Below, one piece after another: positions 10,546 to 22,079 of a stretch of DNA of 64,000 nt. The notes under the pieces were generated by a model. The model was not told the DNA's origin, made no database searches, and saw nothing but the letters and a program-made list of their open reading frames with translations. Location of the stretch: positions 6,327,879 through 6,391,878 of the forward strand of contig NC_079905.1 of assembly GCF_024868665.1 (NCBI RefSeq), given 5' to 3'. A program made the translations under genes and the position numbers. Within the stretch, counting starts at the first letter, position 1. Every line of letters starts with the position of its first letter. This DNA is from Triplophysa rosa. Lineage: Eukaryota > Chordata > Actinopteri > Cypriniformes > Nemacheilidae.

Positions 10546-10935
10546 CTTTACTTTGAATGGGTGACGTCATGCGTTGCCGAACTGAATTGTGGGTCCGTCA
10601 GCGTTGCTTCACTGGCATTGCTTGCGGCAAGAAGTTGAAAATTTCTCAACTTTTCAAGCGCCAACGCAGGTGTCAGCCAATCAGATAACCTTATGCAAAT
10701 AACCCAGTGCAGGCACTAGCCAATTGCGTTCATGACCGGAGAACAACTGGCTGTTGTCACTATGATGATCGCGTCGGCCACGCTTCAGACACGCCCTCCG
10801 TCAAGCGTAAACTGAGCATTAGTGAACGAGCATTTGTTTTTTGTAACGGCACAAAAAAGAATCTATTTGAGCATCTCAGTCTTAACTTTGCAACAAAAAA
10901 AACCTGCGATATTGTGTGGACACATCTGTGCTGAT
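10546..10935. repeat. Probable repeat remnant flanking the foldback
   Basis: The sequence has CG-containing words unlike the AT-rich surroundings (GGGTGACGTCATGCGTTGCC, CCGTCAGCGTTGCTTC, AAGCGCCAACGCAGG). The left flank of the foldback has a matching GGAGCGTCAGAGTC. This suggests one older interspersed repeat split by the foldback. A 75-codon frame at 10707 shows no motif. Boundaries and family are not determined. Confidence 0.35.
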
Positions 10936-11039
10936 CCTAAAAATTCATCTCAGATGTTCCTAAAGTAGTTAAACTTTTTATGGCAGTCCTAAATCATTGT
11001 ATTAGACCAAAACCTACTTAGCACACAAAACACATGATC

Positions 11040-11400
11040 CTCCTAGCGCGGATGGGGGGCCTGATTTACCTGCACCCAGCTGCTGTTTGCAGGGGACGGC
11101 ATGCTGACAGAGGTCGAACAGGAAGTTGCTTTCCTTGGGGACAAGCAGGAAACAGATGAGAGGTCACAGATCATTAAAACATATCTATCAAGCCCTCCGT
11201 GGTTACTAATTTTCACCAGTCAAATGTTGCCATGTAAATATGTCAAATGGGAATGAAATTACCACCGCGCTTTATTGACTGTGATAAAATCTGAAAAGCG
11301 CCACTGAACATAATTACATACTTGTCAGAGCCATAAAAATTAGCTTTATTATCAATGGAATGGTTTTGTACAACTTCATTCCTGTTCGATGCCTTCCAGA
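11040..11400. promoter_or_regulatory. Strong candidate conserved non-coding element
   Basis: Repeat-free and balanced in composition. It contains CCTGATTTACCTGCACCCAG, CAGCTGCTG (E-box), AGGTCACAGATCATTAA (AGGTCA half-site near 11161), a TGTCAAAT TALE-like word, and AATTAGCTTTATTATCAATG at the right edge. It contrasts sharply with the AT-rich sequence on both sides. Enhancer status is inferred. Confidence 0.38.
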
Positions 11401-11537
11401 TGGGGCTGCTTTACGCACTTGAACAGTTTTTATGCAGATCTTAACTTTTTTTTATAAAAAAAGCTCTCTCTCTCTCTTTCCTACACTCTTTCTCTCCAAC
11501 TATCTTCTTGCGTCTGTCTGAGCAATGACGGGAGGGG

Positions 11538-11540
<3 letters not shown>

Positions 11541-11570
<30 letters not shown>
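11541..11570. repeat. (GA)n microsatellite
   Basis: Fifteen GA units, preceded by a G-rich run and a short CT tract at about 11465-11480. Confidence 0.9.
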
Positions 11571-11572
<2 letters not shown>

Positions 11573-12949
11573 TTATGCTGAATGCTACATTAGCTCAGTC
11601 ACTGTTTGAAAATGTTTTTTTACATACTAAAACATTTGCAGCATAGAGCATTAACAGGAACATTACAGAGCTGTCGTTGGGTACAATAAATGATTTGTCA
11701 TTGTACTTTTATTACGTATTTGACCTGACATACAATTTCAGATAAACGGGTTAATGAAACAGGAATATTTTAAACTAACAAATGTAAAACTTTATAAACT
11801 AACATGAGATGCGTGTCATTTTAAAAGATGCTATTCTGGATAAAACTGGTTGTCCTCTTTCTGTGAGTTCCTGTGAAGCGATTCAGAGAAAACAGAGAAT
11901 AAGTGTGATTTATTATTAATATGCTGCTAATTTATCAAACTATATATCAATTATATAGCTTAACAAATACAAGGCACGAGCTGGTTTACATTTCATGGCT
12001 GGGTATAAATGCACAATAAACGCAAGCTTAAAAGCGCACGTGGAATTCGACTGTTAAGACATAACGTATGCCATCCATCCAAAAGTGTTTACATACACAC
12101 CCGAATCTCAGTGCATGTGCTGAGAGACGTCAGCACGTCCCGTCCCATCTGTGTGCACAGTGTAACTCCCCTGCACCGACAGTTTTACCTCCATAATTTA
12201 TTCATACTTTAATTATTATTTGTTGCTGTTGTTCCTTTTCCTCAAGACCCATTATCATATCAATTATCGTCACTGTCTCGGGCCTACTCATGTCACATCT
12301 ACATCAGGCCCATAATGCACCTCTCTCAGGCTCTGAATTATTGAGGTAACAAGTCTCAGCAGAAGGAGAGGGATTCATATTTAAAACAGACACCTATGCT
12401 TAATGGCAGAACTCACCAAATCCTTCAGGAGAAAGAAAATGAGGCGGGTAGCAGAGAACTCAACACACATACAGTTCACACAGAGGAAAAAACACAAAGT
12501 TTAGGGAGAGCCGCTACTAAAAAGTGGATTACTATTAAACTTTTAAGGAGGATACGCTATGTATGCCAGCATAGATGTGCAGTTCAACATTAAAACTCAA
12601 GCCAAGATGTACAGCTTGGGTCCCAGCCAGAATTGAGACTAAACAGGTAAAAAGCATCCAAAACCCCGGGGAGACCAGCTTAGACCTGCAAACTGACAAA
12701 CTGATCAGGTTTTCACTACACGATTATTATAGCCAAAATAATTAAAGTTTTTGTTATAAATACAGTAATACTTTCATATTCCGCTTTAATTTAATTTATT
12801 TTTGTTTATTTATTTATTTGAATTAATCACACTAAAATCACATTTAGATGGGAGTGTGGGTGGTCAAGAGGGTGTTTTTGTAACCATTTTTGCTCTTAAG
12901 GCACAAATTTAAATGGGTGTTGAATAATTCAGAATATTATTATATGTGC
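11571..12949. other. Long AT-rich non-coding stretch
   Basis: Apparently unique. Composition is more balanced at 12235-12370 (CATTATCATATCAATTATCG, then CTGAATTATTGAGG), which may be a weak regulatory island. Frames of 65-67 codons here lack motifs. Confidence 0.3.
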
Positions 12950-13530
12950 GGTGTTAGCACAATGTTGATAATCAAGGTTTTTAATATCACGATTATTGAC
13001 AATACTGGTATAGATGGTTTCAAAGCAATAACATAAACAAACGTTACTCCGCATGCACGCTTTTGTGGCCCCGTACTTAACTTAGAGATCATACGTACTT
13101 AGTCCCTAGAGATCATTTCTGATAACAAGCGAAAGAAACAAAATTACATTAGCTAGCAATAAAAGTATGTCTAGCCAGTATTATTTTGGGTTACTTGGCT
13201 AAACTTAAATGCTTACACGACCCATTCAATAAATTGTTTATTTAATACAATTAATCTACAATAAAATTCAACAAATTGTTTATTTAGAGATAAACAATTA
13301 TCTCTAGGGAGAGAGAGGGAGAGAGAGAGAGGGGGAGAGGTCTTCTGATAAAGCTCTTCTGATTTAATAGAATTATTATTATACAATAAAAAGGAATATA
13401 AATGAATATTAATTTGAATTAATTAAAATAAAAATTATATTATTAGCCACTAGCCAGACTGATCAACAAACACAGACAGGAAGTCTAATTATATATATAA
13501 AAATATAAATATATTGTGACACCTCTAGTC
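12950..13530 (+). mobile_element. Interspersed DNA repeat 'R', copy A (possibly hAT-like)
   Basis: The core 13012-13461 is homologous to 19688-20100 in the opposite orientation. Shared blocks in order are AACATAAACAAACGTTAC, TTTCTGATAACAAGC, CATTAGCTAGCAA, AAAAGTATGT, TTGGCTAAACTTAAATGC, GACCCATTCAA, AATAAAATTCAACAAATTGT and AGCCACTAGCCAGAC. Copy A alone carries GGTGTTAGCACAATG at its left and ATATTGTGACACCTCTAG at its right, which resemble worn inverted ends of the GTGTCACAATAT type. It is interrupted by a GA-rich tract at 13308-13340. Confidence 0.6.
13308..13340. repeat. GA-rich microsatellite inside repeat R
   Basis: Imperfect (GA)n with GGGA interruptions. It directly follows a small palindrome AGAGATAAACAATTATCTCT and is absent from the partner copy at 19.7-20.1 kb. 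Confidence 0.8.
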
Positions 13531-14314
13531 AAGTAGCCTATGGAAACCAGCCCACCAGCACCCAAAACACAGCATATGCTGTTGACCAGCTATTCCCGTA
13601 CACAAACACAGTCAGACACACAGTTTGAAGCGTTTCTCTCAGCTGCATGCAATCTGTTCTGCTTCCAGATCTTAACTGCACTACACGCAGTTTGAGTCAT
13701 GGCTGATGTGCTCATGTCCCAGAACAATACTCTGTTGTGCGCTCCTGTACGCTACGTTTTGTGAGGCCTGCAGCCAGTCCACACGGCAGCTGTTTCTGTT
13801 CAGGAAAGTGGCTGTTCCAGACTGCTCGAGTCCACCAGGGACCCTTAAATCCAGTGTGCACACCTCTTATCCATTTCCTGTTAAAGACTCCTTAGTGGAT
13901 TAGTCCGCCCATGCTACGATCGCAGGACTTGCGCACAACGCAGACGGGGGAGGCCATTTTCAGAGCGAGATTTCAAAAGCACCAGGCCAGATCATCACAC
14001 GAGCAATTGTCTATCTGATCTTTTGACCGCTGTCTTTTGAGACGGGTAGGTGGCTGCCTCTCCGTCTGCGTGTGAAAGCGAGTCCTCTCTCCTTCACTCG
14101 TCCATTACTGTTCGGTCACTTTGTCTCCACTCGCCCCATTTACACAGAGCTGCTACAAGACCCAACGTCTGAAAATCTATACGCTATTGATCTACGGCCA
14201 GTCGCCACAATTATTCCTGTGAAGGAAACACTGACAATAAATTACAAGAATGCAGGCTTTTCAGCCGTGGTTCGATAGAGCGCCCATTGCTGTCTGCTAC
14301 AGCGGCCAGGTGGG
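13531..14314. other. Non-coding stretch
   Basis: Relatively GC-balanced without recognised repeats. Candidate frames on both strands (60-68 codons at 13681-14278) overlap one another and have no motif. Confidence 0.3.
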
Positions 14315-14376
14315 CAGAGAGAGAGAGAGAGAGAGAGNGAGAGAGAGGGAGAGGGAGAGAGAGAGGGAGAGAGAGG

Positions 14377-14434
<58 letters not shown>
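14315..14434. repeat. Long (GA)n microsatellite with an ambiguous base
   Basis: About 120 bp of GA with GGGA interruptions. Position 14338 is N, an unresolved base consistent with polymerase slippage or assembly uncertainty. All six frames through it give Arg-Glu or Leu-Ser dipeptide frames, which are artefacts. Confidence 0.95.
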
Positions 14435-14437
<3 letters not shown>

Positions 14438-15339
14438 TCCACTTTACAGACCTTCTTAGAAACTACTGTGCTACTACGACTATATTTACACACAACAGAA
14501 TAAAAGTGGTTGAATCACGATAACATTTCTGCAGACTCTAGACAAAGTTTTTCCGCACACACGCACACACATGATAAAAATGAAAGCATGCAAAATATAT
14601 TTCAGATTGTCACACCTTTCACAACCCATTTTATTTTAGAGTTTAAAACATATTTTAGAATCGTGGGATGAGTCTTGCTTTTATTTAGTGGAATTTGGAT
14701 TGGGAGCGTCATGTGTGGGTGTTACCCGACATACCAGCAGGAACCAGGTGGTTGGAAGAGAGGTGATAGAAGGGATTCATGACGTCATCTGAAAAAAATA
14801 TGTATTTGGACCGATTAATATGCATTGATGAATCACAATAACACCAGAAACATGCATTTTGAAAATGTGTGAAAAGAATCAATTTAGATGGTCATGTTGA
14901 CCTATACATGTTGATAAATGCTGAAACAGATGATATTTTTTTGGTCGGTCAAAAGTTCCACCTTTGTAGAACATTTTCTTGAGGCTTTACGTCACCTGAG
15001 CATCCATGGTAGTTTACCGTCTTAAAAGGCAGCTGCTCACTGTATGTAGACTTAAACATTGAGGTAGCTCACTAGGTTTTGGAAAAGTGATTAGATTATC
15101 CACCGGCCTGCTTTAGACTGTACTTTTGCTCTGCAACTATAGGCATTAAAGAAATAAGCAGAAATTTCACTGCTAAAACTTCCCTCCAAAGGCAGCCATT
15201 TTAAGAGACCGACTGCCACGTTTCAGTCTTTTATTATTTGTTTTTTTTTCTCCTCCTGTGTTTTTTTTATTGTTTTTCCTTTACCCCCAACCCCCCTGAG
15301 GAGAACGCATGTGACTCTAATTGCTACTCTCATTAGTTC
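14435..15339. other. Non-coding stretch
   Basis: AT-rich to about 15160, then T- and C-rich runs (T9 and T8 near 15240-15270, CCCCCAACCCCCC near 15284). No gene and no assignable repeat. Confidence 0.3.
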
Positions 15340-15560
15340 TGTTTTCACAGGAAAAAGATGGGGGACAATTAATTTTATCACTTAATTTTGTCACAGAATC
15401 GCTGCCCGGCTGTATTGATGCGCTCGCCATTTTGGGCCTCATTTTTCAAGAAAATTAATTGACAAAGTGTGAAAAATTTATCAACATATCAGTAGATTAA
15501 GCGACAAATTGAAGCAATGAGGAAATCAATTGTGAAGCTGTGGACAGGAAGCAATCCCAC
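15340..15560. promoter_or_regulatory. Strong candidate conserved non-coding element
   Basis: Dense homeodomain-type cores: GACAATTAATTTTATCACTT, GAAAATTAATTGACAAAG and CAGTAGATTAAGCG. Also TGTATTGATGCGC, ATTTTGGGCCTCATTTTTC and AATCAATTGTGAAG. The mix of many TAAT cores with single-copy GC words is typical of vertebrate developmental enhancers. Inference only. Confidence 0.38.
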
Positions 15561-16839
15561 GGTGCCGAGCGGAGCTGCGAGCTCTCCGTGAGACTGACTG
15601 TTCCCTGCATCTCATTCATTTATTCAGCTCAAACTACCATTAATCAGAATGAGTTACAAATGACCCTCACGCTTCACAGCAGGTGCGCGCACACACACAC
15701 AGAGCGCACGAACATATGCGTACACACATACACATCTTGTATAAATACACTGCAAAGCGCTCAACCTCTTTCTGTCACATTGCACACACGTGTGCCTTCT
15801 AACACACATTCAAACTATGCCAGGCATTGAAACATACCACACGCGTTATGCACATAAACATAAGCCCTTAACTTATCTCTGTCACTTATACATGCTGAAG
15901 CAATCCAGTTCACCAAGGGGTTCAAATAAACAAACTCGCAATTGTGCTCTGATTTCTGCACTGTAAACAAGAATGTCATAATAACACGAAAATAGTTGTC
16001 CTAAAAGACCAAAACGGGTTTATTTCATATTCATTTTTGCCACTTCGTTAATAGCGTTATATTTAGTTTGTTCTAATTATTGTGCTGAATCAACATTTTC
16101 AATAGAGCACAACAATATATTTAGCATCAGTGGATATGTTGAATCTAATGAGCATGTGCAAGAGCAAAGAAATATTGCAAAACTGATTCGCACTTCACTG
16201 AAGCCGAATGAATGAATGAAAATAGTAAAACATGGTGCTTGCAACATCTGGGTTACGGGTTCTATTTCCTTATAACAGGCATTCAGACCACATGTGTTCC
16301 TTCACAAAAGCAAAAAACATGCAGACATTACACAGTATTTCTTTTTGAGACCTAATAATAGTTTTCTATTACCTCAAACCATCTTAGATGGAATGAGTCG
16401 CTAGACATCTTATACAAGTGCGTATAAAAACAATTTGTATTCTTTAGTTATCACCATCAAATAAATAGCTATATGCTAAATAGATCAATCTCAGCACACA
16501 TTTGCTGTGAATATGTTTCATCTTTAGAAAGCCTATAAAGGTGCCTGGTGTATTCCGTATGAATATTTATAGTCTCGTTCTATATTTTGACGAAGGCACA
16601 TGTGAGATAGAAGCTCCACACGTCACTGATGACAGATTGAAGATACGGGATACTTTGCAGTACACACAGGAAAAAAATATACATGAGAGGGGAGGGAAAA
16701 AATCTTGAAATGGATGCTCAGGCAAATTTGTTGACACTTTACTGAGATTGAGGAAATCTCTAAATACACGCAAATGACTGTACATCACATGGGTAAAATA
16801 CACAACGAGTACATAACACACACCATAGAGGATGTGTGC
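15561..16839. other. Non-coding stretch with scattered CA runs
   Basis: Contains short imperfect CA tracts near 15690-15740. The 96-codon plus frame at 15540-15830 reads through CA-rich DNA and shows no domain. The 84-codon minus frame at 16567-16821 is likewise unsupported. No repeat assigned. Confidence 0.3.
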
Positions 16840-17085
16840 AGAGATTACACCCCCTCTTACTCACCGAGCGGTCGTCCAGCGACGGCAAATGATGGAAAAC
16901 AAAACAAATGAAAGTAAAAAGCCTAATTATGGCACGCCTGCCTGGTATTGCATCAATGCTCAGACGGATTTACGGAAGCATTTATTATGGAGGAGCATTA
17001 GAGCTCTTTCGCACACAAGTCATCATCTCTCTGCTCAGATCTGCATTCATCAAGGACAGTGGCTTGTGAATATTGATCACTGATT
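16840..17085. promoter_or_regulatory. Strong candidate conserved non-coding element
   Basis: Repeat-free sequence with GCCTAATTATGGCACGCCTG, GGTATTGCATCAATGC, AAGCATTTATTATGGAGGAG, CATTAGAGCTC and TGAATATTGATCACTG. The 83-codon frame (16832-17083) that covers it has no motif and is more likely a by-product of constrained non-coding sequence. Borders inferred from composition. Confidence 0.36.
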
Positions 17086-17467
17086 TTAGTATTTATAACA
17101 CTGTCACATTAAGAAAATTTTATTCATATTTTGCTTTTCATTTGGGGATTATTTGTAGTTTGTGCCCTACAGACAATACGAAATGAAAACCGACACTTTA
17201 TACTGTATTAATGAATGATCCTGAATTTCTTATCAGTATGTTATTTTTCACCGTTTGCCATGTTACTGATGAAAACAGTCCAAGATTAGACAGAAGTCAA
17301 GTTGGAATTTAACTTTGCCTGCACAACAAGCGCCACCTTTGGATTATGAGAAATAATAATATAAAATATAACAAAAAATAATCAATAATTTTTGTTTCCT
17401 CTTAAATTTTACGCTGATGTAAGCAAGGTCATGTGGGCAAGTAAAAAATATGAACTTCTAATTTATA
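17086..17467. other. AT-rich spacer
   Basis: No gene, repeat family or motif cluster recognised before the Tc1-derived element. Confidence 0.3.
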
Positions 17468-17469
17468 TA

Positions 17470-17968
17470 CAGCCACTGAAAAAAGACCATTTCAAAATGA
17501 TTCTCAGTTTTTCTGAATTTACTATTCACAGGTATGTGTTTAGGTAAACTGATCATGTTTGTTTTATTCTGTGAACTACTAACAATATTTCTCCCAAATT
17601 AAAAATAAAAATATTGTTTCTATTTGCATTTATTAGCAAAAAAGAAAACTGGAGAAACAGGTCAAAATAACAGAAAAGATGCTCTGTATTTTTTCAGACC
17701 TCAAATGCTGCAAAGAAAACATGTTCATGCTTACGTTTTGCAATATTTGGACATGTATTTATGAAAAGTTCAAAAATAAATTTTTAATAGGACGACCTTG
17801 ATATTGATCACAGTTTTCATGTGTCTTGTCATGCTGTCTTTCACTTTGTTGTTAGATGTCTTATTGTCACTCCTGAGGTTTGATTTTGTTGAAATTTATG
17901 AAACACTGGACTGGAATGACCACAATACATTGAGAAATGATGATTAAAGGAAAAAAATTCTGTGGCTG
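17470..17968 (-). mobile_element. Tc1/mariner-derived non-autonomous element, 499 bp, TA-flanked
   Basis: Flanked by TA on both sides (17468-17469, 17969-17970). The inverted ends are CAGCCACTGAA on the left and TTCTGTGGCTG on the right. On the minus strand, about 17920 to 17795 corresponds to the same degraded transposase C-terminal region seen at 61190-61320 on the plus strand (the ...RHMKTVIK... segment). TA duplications and that C-terminus fit Tc1-like elements (established knowledge). No intact transposase remains. Confidence 0.75.
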
Positions 17969-18269
17969 TACTTTCTACATTCCAATCAAATCCTGATGGT
18001 TGAAAACAAGCCCCGCCCCATTTTACCTCCCACTGAATATTCTCTGTGACTCAGAAATCCTCTAATGTACTTTCATGTTTCATTTAAAGAAACTACATGA
18101 GATCACAGTGGAACACAAGGGCAGGAGGTGTTAGGATATATAGCATCAGGGTGGCAGAAATTGAGAGAGTGCACGCAGGATCACCCGAGGGTCCATTTTC
18201 ACCTTTCCGAGAGGTTACAGAAGACAGTTTTGGTGTGACAGAGAGAGAAATAAAGCAGGAGAGTGGAGG

Positions 18270-18660
18270 AGTGCGTGGGAAAGCAGGCGAGCGGCCAGGC
18301 CGATTGCAGGGGCTCCGAGACTGTCATGTCTGTATAAACAGGCATTGATTTTTCTGTCCACTGCAGCCACCTTCACCATTTATTCACTGGCTTTGTGGTG
18401 GGACCCAGAGGGGCCGAGAAACTCTGTTACAGTCCACGTGCCCCTGAGGCAAACGTGAGAATAGATTTCACCTGTAAAAGAGGCAAAGCTACGCTTATCT
18501 GGGCCAGGGGTCTTGTCACAGACCACCGTTAAATGAAAAGCTTCACACACGGCTCACTGCCGAGGCGCTAACCTTCTACCGCATCCCCTGGTGGTCTGGA
18601 CTTCAAAGCCGAGACATGGGCCGCTCATCAACATAAACCCCCTGTTGATGGCAAGGTGAC
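18270..18660. promoter_or_regulatory. Candidate non-coding regulatory island
   Basis: Repeat-free and relatively GC-rich: GTCTGTATAAACAGGCATTG (palindromic forkhead-like TGTATAAACA), CACCTTCACCATTTATTCAC, AGGGGCCGAGAAACTC, GTCCACGTGCCCC (CACGTG E-box near 18437), and GGCAAAGCTACGCTTATCTG (GATA site). Function inferred. Confidence 0.33.
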
Positions 18661-19687
18661 AGGTGATGAAAAAACTCCAAGAATACAGAAATGTCCTCTA
18701 GCAACATGCTGTCTTTGCACGTCCTTCACTACCCTGCGATGTCAAACTTGCCCATAAATTTAGAGAAGACACAGAAACTGTTTTTGCAAGTTAATATCCT
18801 GTAAAGCATCTCATTTGCTACTGGGGAGGGAATTTAACATAAAGATTGATTGAAAACCAAGAACAAAGATTCTTCCTCCAGGTTAAGTTTTTTTTAAGTT
18901 TTAAAGAGACCCTGAGAGAGAGAGAGGGAGAGAGAGAGAGAGCAATGCGGTGAAGAATCTAACCGCAAAGCTTTAAATCCAGGATCAGCACTTCTTCACA
19001 CACACCATTGTCCGACATTCCCAATCAACCCTTTTCTCATACATTAATAAGCCTTGATCAATATTTCGACCACAGGGCGTTCTACCTTAAATAGAAAGCA
19101 AAAGTAAATTACAAACCTCCCCAGCGTCCCGATAAATCCATATAAATCCATCTCATACAATATAACCATCATGTATACACAATGTAAAAATTACCAGGAG
19201 TATTTGCAAAACAGGAGCTTCCCAGGGCCATAAATTGTTATTTCCAGATGTGTGAGGTTTAGTGTGTGTTGTTAAATATTGCCGCTGGTGTAATTGGCTG
19301 CCGTACAGTAGTTCTCAGATGTTTCCAATGTTTCCAACGTAATTATCAAAGATTGATTTAAAACGCATCTGATTTTAATCTGAAACTGTTGTGACATTGC
19401 GTTTCCTCGCATAAACACATAAATTGAGTTCAGTTGTGCGATGAATTAGTATTGGGGAAGTTACTTTGAAACTGGAGCTTGTCAAGCTACCAGGATTAAT
19501 TAGCGTGACAGCTTTGAATAGATACATTTACACTAAAATAACACCAATAAAATGAGTTAGCATCATAAAACCAGGTTGAAAACAGAAATATTCCACTCAA
19601 TGTTACATTACTTTGTAAAATTGCTATAAAAAAGGAAAAAAGTTGCTTGGTTTACTGTATAGACAGTTTCGGATGCAAGTGCCTAAC
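18661..19687. other. Non-coding stretch with a short (GA)n tract
   Basis: Includes (GA)n at 18914-18942. The segment 19220-19530 holds several TAAT cores (GTAATTGGCTGCCG, CGTAATTATCAAAG, GGATTAATTAGCGTGAC) and may be a further regulatory island. No gene seen. Confidence 0.3.
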
Positions 19688-20100
19688 GTCTGGCTAGTGG
19701 CTATTAATATAACTATTTATATTTCAATCCATTTATATTCATATTAATTATTATTAATGTTTAATTGCATAGTAATTGTATAAAATAAACAATTTGTTGA
19801 ATTTTATTGTGTGTTAATTTTATTAAATAAACAATTTGTTGAATGGGTCGAGTAACTTTGTCGCATTTAAGTTTAGCCAAGTAGTGGTTCTTCTACTGGT
19901 AACCCAAAATGATACTGACTAAACATACTTTTAACTTGCTAGCTAATGCAATTTACTTGTTATTTCTTTTGCTTGTTATCAGAAATAATCTACAGGGACT
20001 CTATTCTTTGCGGACGTCTTCCGGAAGTTAAGTTTGGGCCACAAAAAAAGAGTGCTTGGCAAGTAACGTTTGTTTATGTTGTTGCTTTGAAATAGACCAC
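19688..20100 (-). mobile_element. Interspersed DNA repeat 'R', copy B (inverted relative to copy A)
   Basis: The reverse complement aligns block by block with 13012-13461: ACATAAACAAACGTTACT, TTTCTGATAACAAGC, GCATTAGCTAGCAA, TTGGGTTACC, ACTTGGCTAAACTTAAATGC, CGACCCATTCAACAAATTGT and AATAGCCACTAGCCAGACG. It holds a doubled ACAAATTGTTTATTT block, as copy A does, and lacks copy A's GA insertion and outer termini. The 110-codon frame from 20056 crosses its margin and is not supported as a gene. Confidence 0.65.
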
Positions 20101-21244
20101 GTAAAACGTAAGCAACGCTGGCTGTTTCAACTTTGTAAAACTACACAAATGTTTGAACGGAATATAACCAACACAACATTTATAACCGAATCAAAATGTT
20201 TAATGTATATTCTTAGAACTATTCTAGGATATGTAAGATTTAAAAATAAGACGTGCTTTTGGATAGTTGGGCAAAATGTGGATAACTGTTGTGTTAAAAT
20301 TAATTTATGCTGGATTGTTTTAATTTATTTAAAAAAAATTCTACAGTCCTTTACAATCAAACCAACTAAAAGTCGCTGCATATACTGAACATGTGTTTTC
20401 TTTAAATACATTTAAAATGATTGTCCATCTGTGTGTTAAATTACACTGCTCTCTACACCTTTAGTAGATGCTGACATATTTAGATTTAATAATGAAGAAA
20501 ATTTACTCATCTCTGAGATTTCTTAAACTAATCTGGCCACTACAGGTCACCACAGTATCTGCAGACACAGTAAACACATTGATGGGACATTGCTGGTGGC
20601 ATTTTTGCCCCAAGCCCAGATACGTTTTTGACTCTGTCGGGAACTGTTTTTAATCACACCAGAGATTAACCTAAACCTCTGCTTTAGAATAATGACACAG
20701 GAACTGAGACAGAGAGACAGAGAGAGTGTGTATCAAGGAGAGAGGACAGTGGACAGACGCAGTGTGTCAGTAGCTGTCAGAGGAGTCAAGTGTATGAAGA
20801 GTGTGATTTAAAAGGCACGATGAGACAGCTGGCAGTTGAGCCCCCCTGCAGGCCCGCAACATCTTCTCACCCACACACACACATGCAGAAGAGAGAGACC
20901 ACACCACGGCACAGCGCTGTCACTCCACCTGAAATCGCTTGACACAGACTCATGCAAGCTTCCACTGCGGCATCACAGCATGATAGAAGTCAGAGAGATC
21001 TGGTGTGGATCACAGATGCTGTTCATTTTAACCCTCATGCTAATCTGAATTAAAAAACTCCTCTAACCTTAAAATCCCCAGGGCTTCACACGTTAGTCAA
21101 ATTAGAAAGGAAGTACATTAACCCCAAAACCAATAAAAAAACTTTTTGCTTCAAATTAATCTAACGTAGGCTAAAGTGTGTTCTAAATGGAACAAAATGT
21201 GCTTTATACAGTTTGTGAACTAAAATTCCAGTAAAAGTTTTAGC
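20101..21244. other. Non-coding stretch
   Basis: AT-rich to about 20500, then mixed with scattered CA and GAGA words. No assignable repeat or gene. The 20500-20650 segment (CACAGTATCTGCAGACACAG) is unremarkable. Confidence 0.3.
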
Positions 21245-22071
21245 AAAACTTTTTTTTGGTCTGATTTTTTTCCGCATAAAATCTTGCTCACTTTGTATCT
21301 TATTCTGGCCAATTACTGCCCACTTAGACAGAGATACCAGCTGACTCGCCAAAAGTTACCAAGTTACCAAACACAGCTCATTTTGTTTTAATGTGCCATT
21401 TAGGGAATGGTAAATCTGATGATACATGATACCACAATAACAACCCGGTGCGAAAAAATTATCCTCAAATAATGGCTCAGCACTCCCCGAATGCCCGTAC
21501 AGACAAAATATTAGAAATGTGCTGACTGGGTGATCAAAATTCCTGTCCAAAACTAATAAGAATGCATAAGTTAGGAAACTAACTGGAATATACAATTTCG
21601 CTTGTGAATATCTAGTTGACTTGCTAGTGCCTCAAAGCAAACTCTGAATATCAAAACAAGTCAGAATTAAAACCAAAGGGCACACAACTGTGTAATATGT
21701 TGCAGACCCTTTTAATTTCATTCTAAGATTATGGATTCAAGCCACACTTGAAAAAGTTTCCTGAAATGCCCCTTATGTCCATCTAAAAGTAATAAGCAGC
21801 AAATATTTCACAGACAAAACTTGAAAAACAAAGTGGAAAAAACAATTCAGCTTGTGGATATCTAGTTCGCTTGCTACTAAAAGTGCCTTAAACTGTGAAG
21901 ATTGATGCCACAAACTAACTACAGTAAATTTAAAGTCCACATCTCCAAGATAACATAAAAAAGTCTGAAGTAAAACCAAAAGGCATGCAACTGTGTAATA
22001 TGTTGCTAGCCCTCTTAATTTCATCCTAACACTCAACCGCACAAAAAACTTCTCTGAAACACCCCGAATGC
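21245..22071. repeat. Decayed tandem array of about three ~250-290-bp units
   Basis: The word (A/G)ATATCTAGTT..CTTGCTA occurs at about 21607 and 21857, with a degenerate form GATACCAGCTGACTCGCC at about 21333. The unit-end words CCCCGAATGC, CCCCTTATGT and CCCCGAATGC occur at about 21485, 21769 and 22061. Between them units 2 and 3 share AAAACCAAAGGGCACACAAC / AAAACCAAAAGGCATGCAAC and CTGTGTAATATGTTGC, then CTTTTAATTTCAT / TCTTAATTTCAT. The unit order is collinear, so this is tandem duplication rather than dispersed copies. The minus frames of 63-89 codons here have no coding signature. Confidence 0.7.
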
Positions 22072-22079
22072 TAAAACTT

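Noticed and set aside
10420..10638. 72-codon frame
   Set aside because: Reads across both arms of a palindrome, so the peptide is an artefact of the foldback.
14242..14523. Overlapping Arg-Glu and Leu-Ser repeat frames
   Set aside because: Direct translation of a (GA)n microsatellite.
20056..20388. 110-codon plus-strand frame
   Set aside because: Begins inside repeat R copy B and runs into AT-rich DNA; Lys/Ile/Phe-rich with no motif.
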